Assembly: GCA_025355395.1 (NCBI GenBank)
Contig: JANXZT010000052.1
Coordinates: forward strand, 1 to 9,373
From: Betaproteobacteria bacterium
GTDB lineage: Bacteria > Pseudomonadota > Gammaproteobacteria > Burkholderiales > Casimicrobiaceae
Length of the DNA stretch: 9,373 nucleotides
Reading direction: 5' to 3'
Shown here one piece after another: positions 7,536-9,373 of this stretch. The notes beneath the pieces were generated by a model, which made no database searches, was not told the origin of the DNA, and worked only from the letters and a program-made list of their open reading frames with translations. The translations under genes and the position numbers were made by a program. The number at the start of each line of letters is the position of its first letter. Position 1 is the stretch's first letter.

Positions 7536-9161
7536 ATGAACGTTTCCGTCCCCTCTTTCAAGCTCACGTATTCCACCATGTTCAACCCGCCCGAGGCGCT
7601 CCATGCGCATTTCGATGCGGCAGTCCGGACCATCAAAGGCCATCTGGGCGCCGAGCATGCAATGTGGATCGGTGGGCACAACGAACGCGCTGTGCAACGC
7701 TTCGAGGTAAAAAGTCCCATCGATCACCGGATGGTCCTTGGGCGCTTTCAAGCGGGCGCTCCGGAGCACGCGGCGGCAGCGGTCGCAGCGGCGCGCGACG
7801 CCTTCCGCGACTGGTCACGCACGCCCTGGCGCGACCGTGTTGCGCTGCTTCGGCGTGCCGTGCAACTCATCGAGGAACGCATCTTCTACCTGGGTGCCGT
7901 GCTGGCGCTCGAAGTGGGCAAGAACCGCATGGAGGCGCTTGGCGAAGTGCAGGAAACCGCCGATCTCATCGCGTACTACTGCAACCGGATGGAGGAGAGT
8001 GACGGGTACGTTCGCGCGATGGCGCGCGATCCGCTGCCGGGCTTCAGTAGCGAAAACACGAGCGTGCTGAAGCCCCACGGCGCGTGGCTCGTAATAGCGC
8101 CCTTCAACTTCCCGTTTGCGCTCGCGGGCGGGCCGGCTGCTGCAGCGCTCGTCGCCGGCAACACGGTGGTCCTGAAAACAGCGTCAGCCACGCCGTGGAG
8201 CGGGCGGCTCTTCGCCGATGTCCTGCGCGACGCGGGTTTGCCGTCCGGTGTATTCAATTATGTGACCGGCCCCGGCAACTCTCTCGGCGAAGCGCTTGTG
8301 CAGCACGATCAGGTCGCCGGCATGACCTTTACCGGCAGCTATGAGGTGGGCATGCATCTGTATCGCCGATTTGCGAGCGGACGCTGGCCGCGGCCGTGCA
8401 TCGCCGAAATGGGGGGCAAGAACGCGGCCATCGTCAGCCGGCACGCGGTGATCGATGATGCCGCACTCGGCGTGATGCGTTCCGCCTTTGGGCTCTCGGG
8501 CCAGAAATGCTCGGCCTGCGCGCGTGTCTATGTCGAACATTCGGTGTTCAACGATTTTGTCGCAGCGCTGCATCGCATGACCATAACGGTGACGACGGGC
8601 GACCCCACCTTGCGCGAGCACTGGATGGGCCCGGTGATCAATGGCGCCGCGGTCGCGCGCTTCGAAGACGCGGTGGCACAGGTTCGATCGCTGCGCGATG
8701 CAGGGGCGATCGTCGCGGGTGGCGAGCGCATCGATCATGGCGATCTCGCGCACGGGTTTTTTTGCGCGCCCACCATTGTCCGCGCGCCGGTCGATCATGC
8801 GCTCTGGCAGCGTGAGCTCTTCGCCCCGCTGGTGCTGGTGGCACCGGTGGACACGATCGATCAGGGACTCGCACTGGCTAACGCCAATGACTACGGGCTC
8901 ACCGCCGGTTTCTACGGTTCCGGTGAAGAATGCGAGCGCTTTTTCGAGGAGATCGACGCGGGCGTGTGCTATGCCAATCGGCCGCAGGGCGCCACCACCG
9001 GCTCATGGCCAGGTTATCAGCCGTTCGCCGGCTGGAAGGCGTCAGGCTCGACGGGCAAGTCCGCAGGGTCGCACTATTACCTTCCGCAATATCTGCGGGA
9101 ACAATCGCAGACGCGCGTGCGGAACGACGGCGCCGCGCCTGTGTCGGATCAGTGCATGTAG
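7536..9161 (+). CDS. 1-pyrroline-5-carboxylate dehydrogenase, RocA-type (L-glutamate gamma-semialdehyde dehydrogenase)
   Basis: Aldehyde dehydrogenase superfamily enzyme of 541 residues that should oxidise glutamate gamma-semialdehyde to glutamate with NAD+, the last step of proline catabolism and of the arginine/ornithine route. Visible active-site parts are Asn191 in PFNFPFA, the cofactor-loop motif FTGSYEVG, Glu291 in EMGGKN, and the nucleophile Cys325 in GQKCSACAR. The Glu-to-Cys spacing of 34 matches known P5C dehydrogenases. GDPTLREHWMGPVI and the end region NRPQGATTG...QPFAGWKASGSTGKSAG also fit the RocA group, although the usual QPFGG reads QPFAG. Monofunctional enzymes of this group are usually about 515 residues, so the N- and C-termini are slightly long. 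GAGG (7525-7528) lies 7 bases before the ATG. No proline dehydrogenase gene is in the window. The substrate is inferred; another semialdehyde is possible. Its 3' end overlaps the convergent gene by 13 bp. Confidence 0.85.
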   Translation: MNVSVPSFKLTYSTMFNPPEALHAHFDAAVRTIKGHLGAEHAMWIGGHNERAVQRFEVKSPIDHRMVLGRFQAGAPEHAAAAVAAARDAFRDWSRTPWRDRVALLRRAVQLIEERIFYLGAVLALEVGKNRMEALGEVQETADLIAYYCNRMEESDGYVRAMARDPLPGFSSENTSVLKPHGAWLVIAPFNFPFALAGGPAAAALVAGNTVVLKTASATPWSGRLFADVLRDAGLPSGVFNYVTGPGNSLGEALVQHDQVAGMTFTGSYEVGMHLYRRFASGRWPRPCIAEMGGKNAAIVSRHAVIDDAALGVMRSAFGLSGQKCSACARVYVEHSVFNDFVAALHRMTITVTTGDPTLREHWMGPVINGAAVARFEDAVAQVRSLRDAGAIVAGGERIDHGDLAHGFFCAPTIVRAPVDHALWQRELFAPLVLVAPVDTIDQGLALANANDYGLTAGFYGSGEECERFFEEIDAGVCYANRPQGATTGSWPGYQPFAGWKASGSTGKSAGSHYYLPQYLREQSQTRVRNDGAAPVSDQCM

Positions 9162-9373
9162 CGGTTGAAGGCCCATAACAGGATCACGGCTCCGAGAACG
9201 GAGAGGATCCAACCCGCCGGATGGAACTTGCCATTGGGCGAACGGAAGATCAGGCTCGAGATCACACCACCCACGAGTGATCCCCCGATACCGAGGAGCG
9301 CTGTGTACCAGAATCCCAGCCCGTCCATGCCCGGCATGATCGCCTTGGCGATCAGCCCGACAATGAAGCCGAC
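9149..9373 (-). CDS. GlsB/YeaQ/YmgE-family (transglycosylase-associated) small membrane protein, partial at N-terminus
   Basis: The last 74 residues of a small inner-membrane protein, normally about 80-90 residues long. The frame stays open to the right edge, where VGFIVGLIAKAIMPG corresponds to the first transmembrane helix and the AK.IMPG motif of the family. So the ATG at 9337 is an internal Met, and only about 10 residues are missing. A second helix (GFWYTALLGIGGSLVGGVISSLIF) is Gly-rich with the family's GG.VGG pattern, and a third (GWILSVLGAVILLWAFNRY) closes the protein. The family is linked to general and envelope stress responses in several bacteria, but its molecular role is not settled. 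It converges on the dehydrogenase gene, and the two stop codons overlap. Confidence 0.9.
   Translation of the reverse strand, partial: VGFIVGLIAKAIMPGMDGLGFWYTALLGIGGSLVGGVISSLIFRSPNGKFHPAGWILSVLGAVILLWAFNRYMH

Noticed and set aside
9149..9337. Complete 62-residue version of the GlsB-family protein
   Set aside because: The frame continues without a stop to the window edge and encodes the family's first membrane helix there, so the gene is partial and Met at 9337 is internal.

Overview
The window reads as ordinary chromosomal DNA from a GC-rich proteobacterium, most likely a betaproteobacterium. The evidence is the strongly G/C-biased third codon positions, a groESL operon under a CIRCE element, a GroEL with the usual Gly/Met-rich tail, and an AcrR/TtgR-type regulator diverging from an RND efflux operon. 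The taxonomic guess comes from the overall look of GroES/GroEL and is not proven. I see no mobile element, CRISPR array, tRNA or rRNA.

Left part (1-3594, minus strand): an RND multidrug-efflux operon, with a periplasmic adaptor lipoprotein gene followed by the inner-membrane RND pump, whose C-terminal third runs off the left edge. A TetR-family repressor of the AcrR/TtgR type (3595-4248, plus strand) diverges from it. The short gap between them holds a near-consensus sigma70 promoter for the pump operon. An inverted repeat that closely resembles the E. coli AcrR operator sits between its -35 and -10 boxes. This gives a simple circuit in which the repressor sits on the pump promoter and probably limits its own synthesis too.

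Middle (4298-6595): a weak terminator candidate after tetR, then a sigma70-like promoter abutting a CIRCE operator (17 of 18 consensus bases), groES, groEL, and a strong intrinsic terminator with a UUCG loop. GroES and GroEL form the essential chaperonin; HrcA, encoded elsewhere, is the expected repressor.

Right part (6596-9373): about 300 bases without a convincing gene apart from a possible 24-codon leader ORF, then a membrane-anchored DUF2726-like protein whose nuclease-like motif looks degenerate, then 47 bp later a RocA-type 1-pyrroline-5-carboxylate dehydrogenase (glutamate semialdehyde to glutamate in proline/arginine catabolism). Its last 13 bases overlap, tail to tail, the end of a GlsB/YeaQ/YmgE-family small membrane protein gene that enters from the right edge on the minus strand.

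I found no clear new biological system. The points most worth a second look are the efflux operator/promoter composite, the DUF2726-like protein with altered active-site residues, and the leader ORF that overlaps its start codon.
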